From contig CM114272.1 of assembly GCA_050084515.1 (NCBI GenBank), positions 54,560,001 through 54,624,000 on the forward strand: 64,000 nucleotides of DNA, read 5' to 3'. How positions within the stretch are numbered: position 1 is the first letter of the stretch; every line of letters starts with the position of its first letter. Below, in pieces: positions 1 through 11,822 of this stretch. The notes beneath the pieces were generated by a model. That model was not told the DNA's origin. It did not search any database and worked only from the letters and a program-made list of their open reading frames with translations. The position numbers were made by a program, and so were the translations under genes. Source of the DNA: Blasia pusilla. Taxonomy: Eukaryota > Marchantiophyta > Marchantiopsida > Blasiales.

Positions 1-1942
1 CACCATGCTACTTCCGAAGAGTATAGTATTCTCCAATCAGCTTCTGAAACACATTGATTTGATCCCATTGGTGGCCCACTCTTTCCTATTGCACATTTTT
101 ATCCCTTCGAGCATTTCTATCTTATATCTTTCCTTCTATTGTTGATAACACCTACATTATAAGTCTTTCTTCTTAGATGAGGTGCTTATGAAAGATGTAG
201 AATGGCTTCATTTGTTACCTTGTCTAGGGAATCCGCAAGTAATTAATGAGATTCTCTCCCAATTTCTTTTATAACTTCATGTATCTTCTTCACATTTGAT
301 CTCCCATTTCAAAGTTCTGACATTGGTTGCCCTCTTTTGACACTTCTATCATAACAACTTTCAAGTCATTGACAACGTATCAATCTAAAATTTAGGGTTT
401 AATATATTTGAGGGAGATAATGGACCAAGTGTTTTTGCTTCATAATAAGCTATCTCATCCATTTCTCTTGGAGATTTGGGGCTTTTTTCCACTGTCGCAT
501 TAATACATACCAACAACTTTTCTTGGGAGTTCGGCTTTGGTTTCCCCAATTATGACTTCAAGATTTCTCCAACTTGAAGTAGATACACTGATCTTGATGG
601 ATCATGTAGCCCATCTGGACTTTGAGGAGGGAGATCTATTATTCCAAAAACAAATAAAATATATTTGGGCTCTTCTTCATTTGGCTACGTAAGCAATTAT
701 ATCCCTTTTAGTTAATTGATTACACAATGGGTAGATCGAATTCAAGAGCTCATCTCCAAGAATTTTCTCGAAATCAACTTTTCCAACACGTTTTGGGCAT
801 CCTCTGACATACATCAAGCTCATCGACGTTCATGTTTAGCTACCAAAGCAAAAAGCACGTAAGAATCCTCTCATTGTTATATTTTGTCTTCCTTGGAGTA
901 TATTCTCGACAGATCTACGATTACACCTTGGACATCCTCATCCTTCTCTATTACGTGTGCCAAAATTATGCATGCATGAAGCCCATTGATGCAAAGGGTA
1001 TATATCCACATTCTCCAATGTGCACATGGTGGAGAACAATCAAAGATCCATGATGTGATTGGAGAAGAGGTAACATCCATGGTTTGTACTACAAGGTACA
1101 CTATTGGGCAAGAGCAACTACATGTCCTAACAACTATTACACAAGCAACGTGTGGTCAACGAGTTAAACTTGTTATGTCTCGAGGTTGCTTTTGTCTATT
1201 GTGTAATGTGATGGTTGTTGATCCGCACATTTTGACTTGATATGTTGGGTTGCACATACTAAAGGTTTTGCGAAAGAAGCAACATCAAGAATCAAGGAGT
1301 TAATTTCTATGTTGAGACATGCAAGTGATGGTTTTATTTCTTTCACAATGAAATTATTTGGTCACTTACATGTGTCTTTTGATATTTTCATGAAAGCATG
1401 TGCTCATGGCTTGCTTGAGAATCATCATCTTGTCCCTTCTCGTAATCCTTCTTTCTCTGTAGCCACTGATGATTTTTGGCAAAGCATCATAATGGCTTTA
1501 CAATATGCACAAGCTTTGGCGTTGATTTGTCGAGCTAAAGCAGTTGGGGGTCACTCACCTTATGCTCCATTCACCTCTAACCAACCCACTAGTGCTCCGG
1601 TGAGATTTGTTTCAAACTATTAATCATATGACTCCTTAGTTAATTTTTGTATGAGCTTGCTATCACTTTCCTTTTTCATTTCTTGAATTCATGTTGCATT
1701 AGTTCTTGAATTGGCTTGCCGCCACTTTCTTTTTGCATTTTCATTTCTTGAATTCTTTTTCCATTCGGATATTATCCTCTCTTTTTTCTTTTAAATTTTA
1801 CTTTCATAATAAATGGATTTCATAATCACACCACAAAAAATAACATCATGTTCCTAAGTACTCACTACAAACGGACGTGCAATTGAATTACCCCCTTTTC
1901 TTTTTCCAAGACAAGTTGTGGCCTTTCACGCACTCCTGTTTA
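1..1942. other. AT-rich intergenic DNA, no recognised gene
   Basis: No reading frame here resembles a family I know. The longest is an open frame at 1237-1623 on the plus strand (128 codons). It begins in the middle of AT-rich sequence, has no flanking exon-like signals and no recognisable domain. A partly overlapping frame at 986-1240 lies in a different phase. The stretch looks like old, decayed repeat DNA. Confidence 0.5.
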
Positions 1943-2335
1943 AATTCCCCTCTTTTAGGGCCTTATCCCATGGGCACTCGCAGAGGTCGCGACGACTCAT
2001 TTTCTAAAACTAAAACAATTATCTAACGGTGTATGAAGAAATGAATGTTGGTCTCACCTAAATACTTCCAATCCTCCATTTAATAAAGTCGCGAGGACGT
2101 TGGGCAAATTCTGCACCCAACCTACACTCGCTCTTTGAATTCCCCTCTTTTAGGGCTTTATCCTATGGGCACTCGCAGAGGTCACGACGACCCATTTTCT
2201 ACGACCAAAACAATTTTCTAACGGTCTACGGAGAAAATATAATTGGTCTCACCTAAATACTTCTAACCCTCGATTAAATATGGTCACAAGGACGTTGGAC
2301 AAATTCTGCGCCCACGAGTTTGGGCGCAGAAAAAT
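1943..2335. repeat. Tandem duplication, 195-bp unit, two copies
   Basis: The block that starts AATTCCCCTCTTTTAGGG at 1943 recurs at 2138. Both copies continue through a shared GGGCACTCGCAGAGGTC segment and end near an AAATTCTGC(A/G)CCCA motif. They differ by scattered substitutions, so the duplication is not recent. The second copy runs straight into the inverted repeat at 2302-2333. Confidence 0.8.
2302..2333. repeat. Perfect inverted repeat, 11-bp arms
   Basis: TTCTGCGCCCA and TGGGCGCAGAA face each other across a short loop. A similar CGCCCAA...TTGGGCG inverted repeat occurs at about 62.04 kb, so this may be the end or core of a small dispersed repeat. No protein function is implied. Confidence 0.7.
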
Positions 2336-2400
2336 CAGTGACCCTATATGGTCGCAATGACACTGCGCACATGGAATCAAGCCCTTGTACTTCCAATGAG

Positions 2401-2490
2401 GGCTTTCTTTTTCTTCTACAAAACCACTTTTACCCCAAACGTAGAGGCTTTCTTTTTCTCCTACAAAACCGCTTTCACCCCAAACATAGA
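2401..2490. repeat. 45-bp tandem repeat, two copies
   Basis: A GGCTTTCTTTTTC-led unit of 45 bp is present twice (2401-2445 and 2446-2490) with a few substitutions. The unit length is a multiple of three, so short open frames run through it on both strands. I see no other sign that it is coding. Confidence 0.75.
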
Positions 2491-3677
2491 GGCACATAGA
2501 GCCTCCGGCGATGAATATACACTTAATATGTGTATATCCCGGAAGGGAAGATGACGGCGGGTCCGCCGGGACTACTACAAACTTCATCTCATCCGTCAAG
2601 TACGTAGAGGAAGAGTAATCTGTGCCGCACTGCGTATACCGCCGCGTGTCCCGCGCTCCTTTGTTTGAAAAAATAAATAAACGGCGTGTTTTGCAGAACG
2701 CGCTCGCTATTCTCATAATTCCTTCCTTCCCTGAGGGGGGAATGGGTGGTAACTCCTACGACAGACATGACAGCGTAGGGCTCGGGCAGAGCAGTGGAGA
2801 CAGCTGGCCGGACAATAACAAGTGAGCGGAGCAGAGCTGGCCCTGGCCCTAGTTTGCTTGAATCGGGGGGCGCCATGGGGACCAGCCGCCGTAGCGGACC
2901 GGCCAAATAAGAGCTCTGTTATATTAGGTGGTGTCACTACTTGTCCCAACTTCTCCAAATTCATCGTATACGAACCTTTCATTAGAATGAAGGTTTTTCT
3001 TGGGGAAAAAAGAAAGGGTTACCTAATGGTATTTCTTCCAAATCCAATGAGTTTTTAGTAAATGATGGGAATGTGGTTTAGTGAGTAATGAGGTTGGGAG
3101 AGGTTTATTTCTAGAGTTGTGGTTAAGTGGTGGTATTTGAATCCGGGTGGACAATTAGGTGTGTTGAGGTCAGAATTAATATGTGGTTAATTTGAACTCG
3201 ATTACTTCATCATGCTATCTCTTAGTGTTCTTTTAATTTTCACTCATTTATAATGGAGAAAGCCTCTCCTTCAATTCAGCAAGCCCTTCAAGGTTCAATA
3301 TGCCAAAGGGAAAAAGTGTTTTAGTAAAATAATCCAGTTTGGCAATTCATGGTTGATTCCCCTTCAGATGTATAATGAGAGGTTGCACTGAGAGGTACTT
3401 CTTACAAGAGATATAAACCCACATTTGAAAAAAAAAGGTTTAAGAAGTTAAAAAAATAAAAAACCCAAACCTCAATGGTAAGGTGTAAAACATTCGTCAC
3501 ATAAGGTTACTTGAGAGTGAAAGGGAATATGGACAAGAAAAAATGGGAAGTGGCCATCAAACAAAAAATTAGGAGGATTCGAACAATCAAACAAAACAAA
3601 AAATCTTATGAGTTGAAGAGAAAATAGGGTATGCCTTTCGAAGTGGCATCATAAAGTTTGTGTGGGTTGCAAGAAAA
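2491..3677. other. Intergenic, no recognised feature
   Basis: The first 400 bases are somewhat GC-richer (about 2540-2960) and hold several short overlapping open frames with no recognisable domain. The rest is AT-rich. I find no repeat, RNA gene or convincing exon. Confidence 0.4.
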
Positions 3678-3900
3678 TCTATATTATTATGGGAGAGTGC
3701 CTTCTTGATTTGCAGACACCTCTCTGTTTTGACACGTGGTAATTGGACAGCAAGAAAATGTTTCACGTGCTACGGGCAGCAAGAAATTTTTTTTAATTTG
3801 TACACAACATCATTAGTTCCTTTCCTTCACGGGTTATACACTACCAAAAGTTCTTCAAACCCTTTTTTATTTCCCATGCGTCGCATGGGCACCTTACTAG
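3678..3900 (+). mobile_element. Short non-autonomous Helitron-like element
   Basis: The sequence begins TCTATATTATTA directly after an A. It ends with a perfect hairpin, CCCATGC-gtc-GCATGGG at 3873-3889, followed by CACCTTACTAG and then a T. A 5' TC, a 3' hairpin a few bases before CTRR, insertion between A and T and no target-site duplication are the known marks of Helitrons. At 223 bp it can encode nothing and would be mobilised in trans. The same CCTTACTAG tail recurs at two minus-strand sites in this window (24994 and 33649). Confidence 0.6.
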
Positions 3901-3959
3901 TACGAGGTAATTTAAATTTGGACCGCAATTTCTTTACTTAATTGAATAAAGATACTCGA

Positions 3960-4830
3960 CCCTTTGAAAGAAGATAAGCCAAAGATCTACATGGATCTAG
4001 CTTTGTACTCGTTGCCAAATGGCAAGTTCCATCTCGCACGAAATCTTTGTCTAAGCCAAAGTTGCCTAGACTTAGCTCTTGTGTAGTGACGAAGAAGGAT
4101 GAAACGGGATGACTTTCAGCAATTCACTTTCGTTTTCTCTCATTTGGCATGTGTATAGGAGAGACAAAATGTAGCATAAAGGAGGCATTGGCTGCACTTG
4201 GCTCTTATGTAGGCAGGCCTAAGGATGCAAAGGGATGACCAAAAGTGGTTTACTTTATGTTCTCTTGTTTGGCATGTGCATAGGAGAGGTTCACTAGGGA
4301 GAAAAACCTAAATCTAAAGGAGGTGTTGGTTGAGCGTGCCTATGGTGTCAAGATGAAGGAGGATGAAATGGGAGAATTGAAAGGAGTTCACTATATGTTG
4401 TCTCATTTTCCTTGGCATAGGAGAGGCTAAGTACAGAGAAAAATTAAAGTCCAAACCAAGAGTTGGCCAAACTTGGCTTTTTGTGGAGTGAGGAAGAAGC
4501 ATGAAACGGAACCCCCAAAGGAGTTCACTTTAAGTTTTATGGTTCGTTTGGCATCTGCATAGGAGAGGTCCACTCTAGAAGAACAATGAATGAAAGGATA
4601 GTGTGGAAGAGGGATGAAACCGAAGGACCCAAAGGAGATCGTCTTATATTAGCTCATGAGGCTGGTGCATAGGAGAGATTCATTCATTCACACGAGAATA
4701 AATGAAAGGGGAGTGATGAAGAAGAATGAAATGAGAGGATAAAAAAAGAGCTCACTTTACTTTATGTTCTATCATTGGGCAGGTGCATTGGAGAGATTCA
4801 CGAGAGAGAATGAATGAAAGTGAACTTTGT
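3960..4830. repeat. Degenerate tandem repeat, unit about 110-140 bp
   Basis: A phrase close to TTTGGCATGTGCATAGGAGAG recurs near 4145, 4267, 4410, 4547, 4660 and 4780. Each copy is followed by a purine-rich stretch and a GATGAAA(C/T)GG-like stretch. Copies vary in length and sequence, so this is an old, decayed array. Short open frames inside it are by-products. Confidence 0.65.
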
Positions 4831-6884
4831 TAGCAAAGAAAAGGCCTCATAAGTGAGACCAAGTGAGGAGTGGAAGGAGTGGCATGTGAACACGTGGAAG
4901 GAGCTACGTATCTACTCACTTTGGCATTTAATGACCCTACTTTTATCATGTGCATGGCAACAACTCACTTGCAACAGTCTAGTGTCCTTGAAATTTTCAC
5001 ACACCTAGTTCTCTTTAAAAGTAAATAAATAACTCCAAGAACACAAAAACCTATACTTTTGGAAGGGGAAATGGTTTGTGGAAAGTGGAATCATCTTCAA
5101 AGATCTTGCACCATGTATTTTCCTCAATACACACTTTGTAAGTTTGTACTATATGCCCTCACCATATACTTCATACATACGATATCTCATAATATCTATC
5201 TGGAGACTTGGTGATTGGAACCTGGGACCATTTGGAAGTGAGGTAAGTCCACGTTTAGCCATTCAACCACTACGTATTTGTATTTGTATTTTCTATGTGG
5301 TCCCAACACTTTCACACATGGAATCCACTTCTTAACGCGCCAATAATTCTCGAGGATTTATGAAGCGGCCAAGAAACTTTATGAGGAAATTTTGGGATGT
5401 GAAGATTTCATATGAGTTTTTTTGCATTTCAAAATAATATGTAGAAATGAGGAAAATCCGAAATTATTTATGCTCCTTCGAGTGTAAAACATCTTCCTTC
5501 CTTAATGTGTCCATAACCTCTCTTAAGAAACTTTGCAAGAGTCTCATTGACTACGCATAACCACCAAAAAATCAGCATGACTGCATAGTTAATTAATTAG
5601 GTCATGCTAAATGTGGTAGGACAACCGATATTAAGCCCACCATTCAATATTGTTTTTTTAACCTAGCCGATGATGAAGTTTGAGGGGTTTCAAGGTAGAT
5701 CTTAAAATCTATATTAGTAAGAGAGGATGGACCCACGGGAGGAGTCTCCCACAGTTGACAAGTGTCATTTCAATATGTTTCAAGCTACATCCATGCATTT
5801 AATGAAGTAAAGAATTAAGGGTGGGAGGGGGCAGTTAAGTTAAGAGAAGGGGAGGAGGGGAGGGGAGGGAGGTTTTTTATTTTTAATTTCAGACCTTTAG
5901 GAGTAGAGGTTTAATTCAATTATTTTTTCATATATTTCCCTTTCATTTTAAAAATATTTACATCAAAAAAATATAGGAGGATTAATTTTTTAACCCTCAT
6001 CCTAATTAATTTTACCTAATTATCATTTATCTTAAAGTTTTGACCAATATTAGAATAGGAATACTCCATTTCAAAATAAAAATCATGAAATTAAATATTA
6101 TTCACAAAGTCAAGGAGCGGAAAGTGATGTTTGTATAACTTATCATTCATTCTTAACCTTTTTTAAAACATCTTCTTTTTCAGTTTTCTCTTCCTCTTTT
6201 CAAAATTTCTTTTCTTTATTTTAATTTTTTAACCGTTATATTTTTTAAACATGCCGTAAAGAATGTGCATGGCAGTGTAGAAAGTTTCATAATGAGGAAA
6301 GCTTCTCATTCCTTGGCTAACCAAACTAAGAAACTGCTACTTTTAACATGAGAGAAAAAGAAACCTAAAAGACACCAAAAAAAATCTTGCATCATGCCTA
6401 GCCTACTAACTCTCGTATCTAATCCGATATAGTAACCTATATTTAATAAAAAAATTCTTCAAAAATTAGCGTGACGGATGATTTTTGATGGTTGAATTTC
6501 ATTACTTACTAAGGAATTCATAAAGACTAAGATTGAATATCATAACTAAGAAAATTATTAGAAATTCCATGGCTCATCATAAGGAATGGTCCCCAACCCT
6601 ATTAAGCATTTAAACAGTCATTAAAAATAGGGACAAATAGTCTTAAGAGAATAACTCCCACCCAAACATATATGTGTGTGATATATGTAGGTCCTATTTC
6701 CTATTATAGAATGAGACCTTTCGATAACCCCCATTAGTAAAAAATTACGACTAGGCTAGTCAAAGTTGAGAATTAACGGTTGATGATTTCCATTCTAATT
6801 CCATGAGCACGTCATTTCCAAACATGACGCCAATCCCAAATCTTCATGACATATGTCAATTTATTTAGCACTGAAGAATCCTTC
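4831..6884. other. AT-rich intergenic DNA
   Basis: No gene recognised. At about 5709 the sequence reads A then TCTATATTAGTAAGAGAGG, which resembles the 5' end of the Helitron-like family in this window, but I see no matching hairpin-CTAG end downstream. The remainder is AT-rich with no clear repeat structure. Confidence 0.4.
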
Positions 6885-7228
6885 CATGACGTCTTATGAG
6901 GTGGGTTCTCATCTTTTTTCATAATAAGGACCTATTGCTTTGAACTTATTCCTTTCAGACGTCGTATCGTTGAAGGGGTCTAGCACGTTCAGTTCTTGTA
7001 AGATGCGTTGTCATCTTAATAGAGCATTATTGGGGAGGAAGGACTTTGGACTTGAAACATGACGTCTTATGAGGCGGGTTCCCATCTTTTTTCATAATAA
7101 GGACCTATTGCTTTGAACTTATTCCTTTCAAACGTCGTGTCGTTGAAGGGGTCTAGCAGGTTCAGTTCTTGTAAGATGCGTTTTCATCTTACAAGAGCAA
7201 TATTGGGAGGGAGGACTTTGGACTTTCA
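6885..7228. repeat. Direct tandem duplication, 173-bp unit
   Basis: CATGACGTCTTATGAGG at 6885 recurs at 7058. The two copies stay alignable up to about 7057 and 7228, with only scattered differences. They are closer to each other than the repeats at 4 kb, so this is a younger local duplication. Confidence 0.85.
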
Positions 7229-9334
7229 AGTCCAAAATGCGTAGACGTCGCATTAAATGCCCATAATGTGTAGATTGATGGGAGTGGGAGAACGTCAAGT
7301 TAAAAAGTGGACTCATGAAGACTTGGAGATTATTAGAGGACATGAATTGGCCCTTACATTCCAACAAGTGATATGGATTCTTTTACTCTCTTTTTTGTGT
7401 TTTGTGGATTACAAAGACTTTCAAGACTCTTATGATGACTTTTTAAAAATTATTTTCATTGTTTAATGACTATTATGATCCTCTAAGGATGCTATCCACG
7501 CATACCTAAGACAACATCTACTCCTACTTTGGGTGCATGGCGTAGGTCCAATTGTCATTCTTTACCTTTACAAGCAAAAATGTTCATGAACGGGAGAGGA
7601 AAAAAATTACATCCTTAGTACTAGTTGTTTTAATGTTCCATTCAATGAAGTTTTTCTCTTTCTCTATTGTGTTTTTTATGTATGTTGAGTATTTGGCTAT
7701 ACTAGTGAGAAAAAAAAAAGGCCATAGAAAATTGGCTTGTTTGTTGGTTAGGCTTCTAACACTCCTGCTCAACCGTTTGAATTGTGAATACAATTCAATG
7801 AGGATCTCTTATACTATAGACATGGAATAATTGTTACTACTCTTGATCAATTTTTTTCACTTCTTCATGTTTTTATTCCTTGTTTTTCTATTGAAAAATA
7901 GGTTATAGAAGTCATTAAATCTATTTTTCCTTTTAATTATGTCAACGTAGAGAATATGAACTCATAAGTCCGTGTTGGATTCTAATATAAAAAGATACAT
8001 TACCACTTGCTAGATAAAAGGAAGAGATTTTGGACTTGTCACATTATACTTGGTTGACAAGTAGAGTTCTATCGTGTCAAGCTTTTAAGAAGTAAATAGG
8101 TTGTTCGGGCATAACTTTGTCTTGAGTGGTCGGATGAGAGTTTTTACAACTCTTTTCCATTGGGATCGATGTTTCTAACAAACCTTCTCTATTTCTATTT
8201 AAATCAAGTGACATGTTGAGTGAGGCAATGGTCATTCGGTAACATGCACGTGGGGTGCAGGTGGGGGTGCTCTTCTCAAGGTTATAAGAGATGAGGAGAC
8301 GAGTTTCAAGATCCATCTTTCTCATTTTGAGCCTATGAAACACTCTTTCTTCTAGGATTTGGTAGGATCTTGGGTGTTAGAGTCTGGAGGACTAGATCCC
8401 TTTATGGTGGATGGTGAATAACCCTTGATGAGGATATATAAATTCAAGAGTGAAGATGGCCATCTAGGCCATCTCGATATGAGAACAATAAGAGAGGGGT
8501 AAGGGGAATTCCCTACGTGCAAGTAGTCCATCCAGTTGTCTAGCCATAGAGTCCTTTGGTTTTTTTTGTATAGGTTTTTTTTTTTTTGGAAGATCCCGTG
8601 CGAAAGAGTTGCATTTTTGCAAGATCCAAGATTCCCTAGTGGCAAACTAATGTAGGGACACTAAGAGAGTGATGGAGACAATGGTGTATTGGTTTCTAAT
8701 GCAAAGATAGAAATTTGATCTAGAAGATTAGTCCTAGAATGGTGCAATAAAGGTAAAAATAAAATAAAAACTATTTTTGGTGATAATTTGGGTAAAAAGA
8801 GATTTCTTTTAGGGGTATTCAAATGGGGACTAAGTGGATGCCTTAGAGAGGGCTATGTGATTGCTTAAAGGTAGCCATAGCGTCAGCGTACACATAATGT
8901 TCCTTGCAAGCGGGGATGCCTTAGACCAATAGAAGGTATAGTGTATAAAGTCATCCCAATGGACGCCCTTTTTAACTGTTCTCGTCTTCCTTACTAGCCC
9001 TTGACTCGAAACTCAACTCAAGGGGTTTTACAACTTTCTTTCCTTGCCCTCATTCTCTCTGAGTGTTCTGCCCCTTCTCTCCTAAGATTAGTCTGAAGAT
9101 TCGTGCGCAACCGTATGAACTAGTGTCGATCATGTTGGTCCACTCCCAATAGTGGCCCTACTAGAATTCGTGCCACCCAATCCTTTGTGGCGATACCTAG
9201 TATTGATAGGCATAGCAAAATGCAATCATGGAGTTGGAGGATTTCTATCGGATTAAAAAGGGGTTGTGTCTCAACATTATAATTTTTTAATGCTTTGCTC
9301 TACTTAACTGAACGATCCTTCTGAAATCCTAATA
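7229..9334. other. AT-rich intergenic DNA
   Basis: Several open frames of 60-97 codons exist on both strands. None has a recognisable domain, and they overlap each other in conflicting phases. I see no convincing gene, RNA or repeat here. Confidence 0.4.
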
Positions 9335-9370
9335 TACTATCCTCATATACGATCGTATATGAGGATAGTA
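9335..9370. repeat. Perfect 36-bp palindrome
   Basis: TACTATCCTCATATACG is followed by AT and then by its exact reverse complement, giving two 17-bp arms and no loop. Diverged pieces of the same words (ATACTATCCTCAT, CGATCCTATGAG, CATTCTCAT) follow within 90 bases, so the palindrome is probably the core of a small decayed inverted-repeat element. Confidence 0.85.
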
Positions 9371-9813
9371 ATATAAGAAATGCTTTGCTCATATATTACG
9401 AGAAATACTATCCTCATTAACGATCCTATGAGAAATTACCATTCTCATATAAATTTTATGTACTAGTCTTTTTATCTGAGTATTACAAATTTTCTTTCCG
9501 TATTAGATATCTATCTTCCATTTTTTCTAATTACCTTTTTTCCTCCCCATCACTTTTTCTTTTACCATTCCCTCAAAATAAAATAAAAATCATCCTTAAA
9601 AAACTTGTGCTTGTTAATGATATAAAAATGAAAAAAATGAACGAAGGGAACATTTAAGATACCATAGATAATAATTGTGAAAGCATCACTTGTAAGATAG
9701 TTGTATGACTACAATTTTGAGTTGCACATTCCAACCTTGTTATAGCTCTGAAACACTTTTTTATTACACTTAGAGTTTAGTCACCAGACAATCGCAAAGT
9801 TTTCGCAATACAA

Positions 9814-10263
9814 TTGCAAGACAATCGCAAAGACTTGCACAATACTCACAACGTAGTTGCATATTTGCAAGTGAGGGTATGGTTGATACTCGAAAATGAG
9901 CTCGATCATAAAAAAAATTTAAATTTCCAAAATTCGATTGCATTACCAAATGTACAATCACCTTTGAACACATACAATGCTTGTGAAAATGGATTTAAAA
10001 ACTGGACATGCGCGTATAGCGTATCCTATCTCCATCAAGGGTGTGCACTAAACGTGCCACTGAGACGTGGTTGTGATGGACCTATAGAAGGTCTAGCATT
10101 TGAAGAAGTGCATGTGCATAGTAATCAAGACATTGTAGTGAATTTTCTGGAAGAGAGCCCTCCCTCCACTCGGTATTTCTACTTCACTACAAGATTTGCA
10201 AAGGAGTTGGAGTATAACTATTATAGTGAGCAACAAGGGAGTTACTCTTTAATGTTCAGTTAA
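9814..10263 (+). CDS. Unrecognised open reading frame, 149 codons, doubtful
   Basis: This is one of the longest frames in the left 13 kb and I do not recognise the protein. It has no signal peptide, membrane segment or repeat that I can see, and no intron signals flank it. Just upstream, TCGCAA/TTGCGA words are clustered (9785-9840), and the same words cluster again at 13.1-13.4 kb. The frame may therefore lie in a dispersed repeat rather than a host gene. It could be chance. Confidence 0.15.
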   Translation: MQDNRKDLHNTHNVVAYLQVRVWLILENELDHKKNLNFQNSIALPNVQSPLNTYNACENGFKNWTCAYSVSYLHQGCALNVPLRRGCDGPIEGLAFEEVHVHSNQDIVVNFLEESPPSTRYFYFTTRFAKELEYNYYSEQQGSYSLMFS

Positions 10264-10763
10264 TGATGCCAAATCTTTTTATGAAGAATCCTGCAATACC
10301 AATTCTAGAATATAATTTTTTTAATGATAAGATTAAATCTCTCCTCTACATTAAGAGTAACTCTCTATACATACATAATTTTTTAGGAAAAAATCCTTTC
10401 CTAGTCTTGTTCTCACAACTAGGAGCACTTCTTATTAGTCATTTTTCCACTGTCCATGTGTAGATTTCAACCTCCATTCCTTCTTTCTAGCTTGCAAAGA
10501 GACCCCAAAATTGAGACTTGCGAGTAGAAGACTTGGGTGAGTCTCGAAGACTCAACTGGCCAGAGGATCCATAGGTGAGTCCATGAAGCCTCCAAGCATT
10601 GATCGCTTCCAATTCTTTCAAGGTTTATCATCTATCTAAGATGACCTCGTCTCTAAGCTGCAACTATTCTCCATCAAGTGCTCAGAAAAAAAATCATAGC
10701 ACCTTCGTTAATCCTCAAGGTGGGTGGGTGGCCCAAATAAGAAACGTGGTTAATCCCTTGTTC

Positions 10764-10766
<3 letters not shown>

Positions 10767-10829
<63 letters not shown>
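10767..10829. repeat. (GA)n microsatellite
   Basis: About 31 uninterrupted AG/GA units. It lies directly at the outer end of the left arm of the foldback element that follows, where it may have grown at an element terminus. Confidence 0.95.
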
Positions 10830-10831
<2 letters not shown>

Positions 10832-11822
10832 CTGATTGGAATAGAGAAGGTGGGAAGAATTGGTATTTAAAGGTAGGAGGCGAAGGACATAACATATGGG
10901 AAGGGGAATTGATTTTTTTAATACTAATCTATATTGTTTTGCGGAAGTGCATCCATAATTATAAGAGAATTTAATAAACCTTCAAGATTGTTATGACTTT
11001 ATATGTGAAAAAATAGGATTAAGGATGGAGGACGGTAGGTTTTTTCACATTTTTTTTCAAAATGATTAGATGAGGATAGGATCATTGAATGAAGAGGTGG
11101 AAAAGAAGACTTTAGAAAATAACACAACTCAAAGAAATAAGCTTGAGAGATTTTTAAATCATGCACTACATAAGTATGCCATAATGGCATGATTATCTAG
11201 TGTAGATAATCTAGCTAGTTCTTACAGTGTGAATATAAACATGAATAAGTACTTGTACAAAATAATTGATCAGAATTTTCTCCAATAAGTTGAAAATTTT
11301 ATAAATAAATTCATCTAAATTTATTAGGGACTTTGTTATGCTACTAAATTGATCAAAACCTGAACAAGATAAATTAGTATTATAAGATGATTAAAAGCAT
11401 GCTTCTCTTATGCAAAGAGAGTTGCATCGGCCTTAATTTCATAATGCATTGTAGAATCAAGAATAAGTCTAGTGTCTTTTGTTTACATAACTGTCATAAG
11501 TTAAAATAGTTATGATGCTAGTTAAAATAGTTTTGTTATTTTCTAAAGTCCCCTCTTTCACCTCTTCATTCAATGATCCTATCCTCATCTACTATTTTGA
11601 AAAAAAGTAAAAAACCTACTGTCCTTCATCCTTAATCCTATTTTTTTAAAAGATAAAATCATATAAATCTTGAAGGTTTATTAAATTTTCTTATAATTAT
11701 TGATGCACTTCTGAAAAGAAATTATAGACTAGTATTAAAAAAATCAATGCCCTTTTCCATATGTTATGTCCTCCTCCTCCTCCTAGCTTTAAACACCAAT
11801 TCTCCCCACCTTCTCTATTCCT
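10832..11822. mobile_element. Foldback element with inverted arms of about 300 bp
   Basis: The left arm (about 10832-11123) and right arm (about 11533-11822) are reverse complements. AATAGAGAAGGTGGGAAGAATTGG on the left answers CCAATTCTCCCCACCTTCTCTATT on the right, and GACTTTAGAAAATAAC answers GTTATTTTCTAAAGTC at the inner ends. The arms differ by substitutions and small indels. About 400 bp of unrelated DNA lies between them. The left arm abuts a (GA)n tract and the right arm a run of T. No transposase is encoded, so this is a non-autonomous foldback or large MITE-like element. Confidence 0.8.

Noticed and set aside
1237-1623. 128-codon open frame on the plus strand
   Set aside because: No recognisable domain, intron signals or gene-like composition. 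Kept only as a note in the intergenic description.
10599-10895. Overlapping frames encoding poly-(Arg-Glu) or poly-(Ser-Leu)
   Set aside because: They are products of the (GA)n microsatellite read on either strand.
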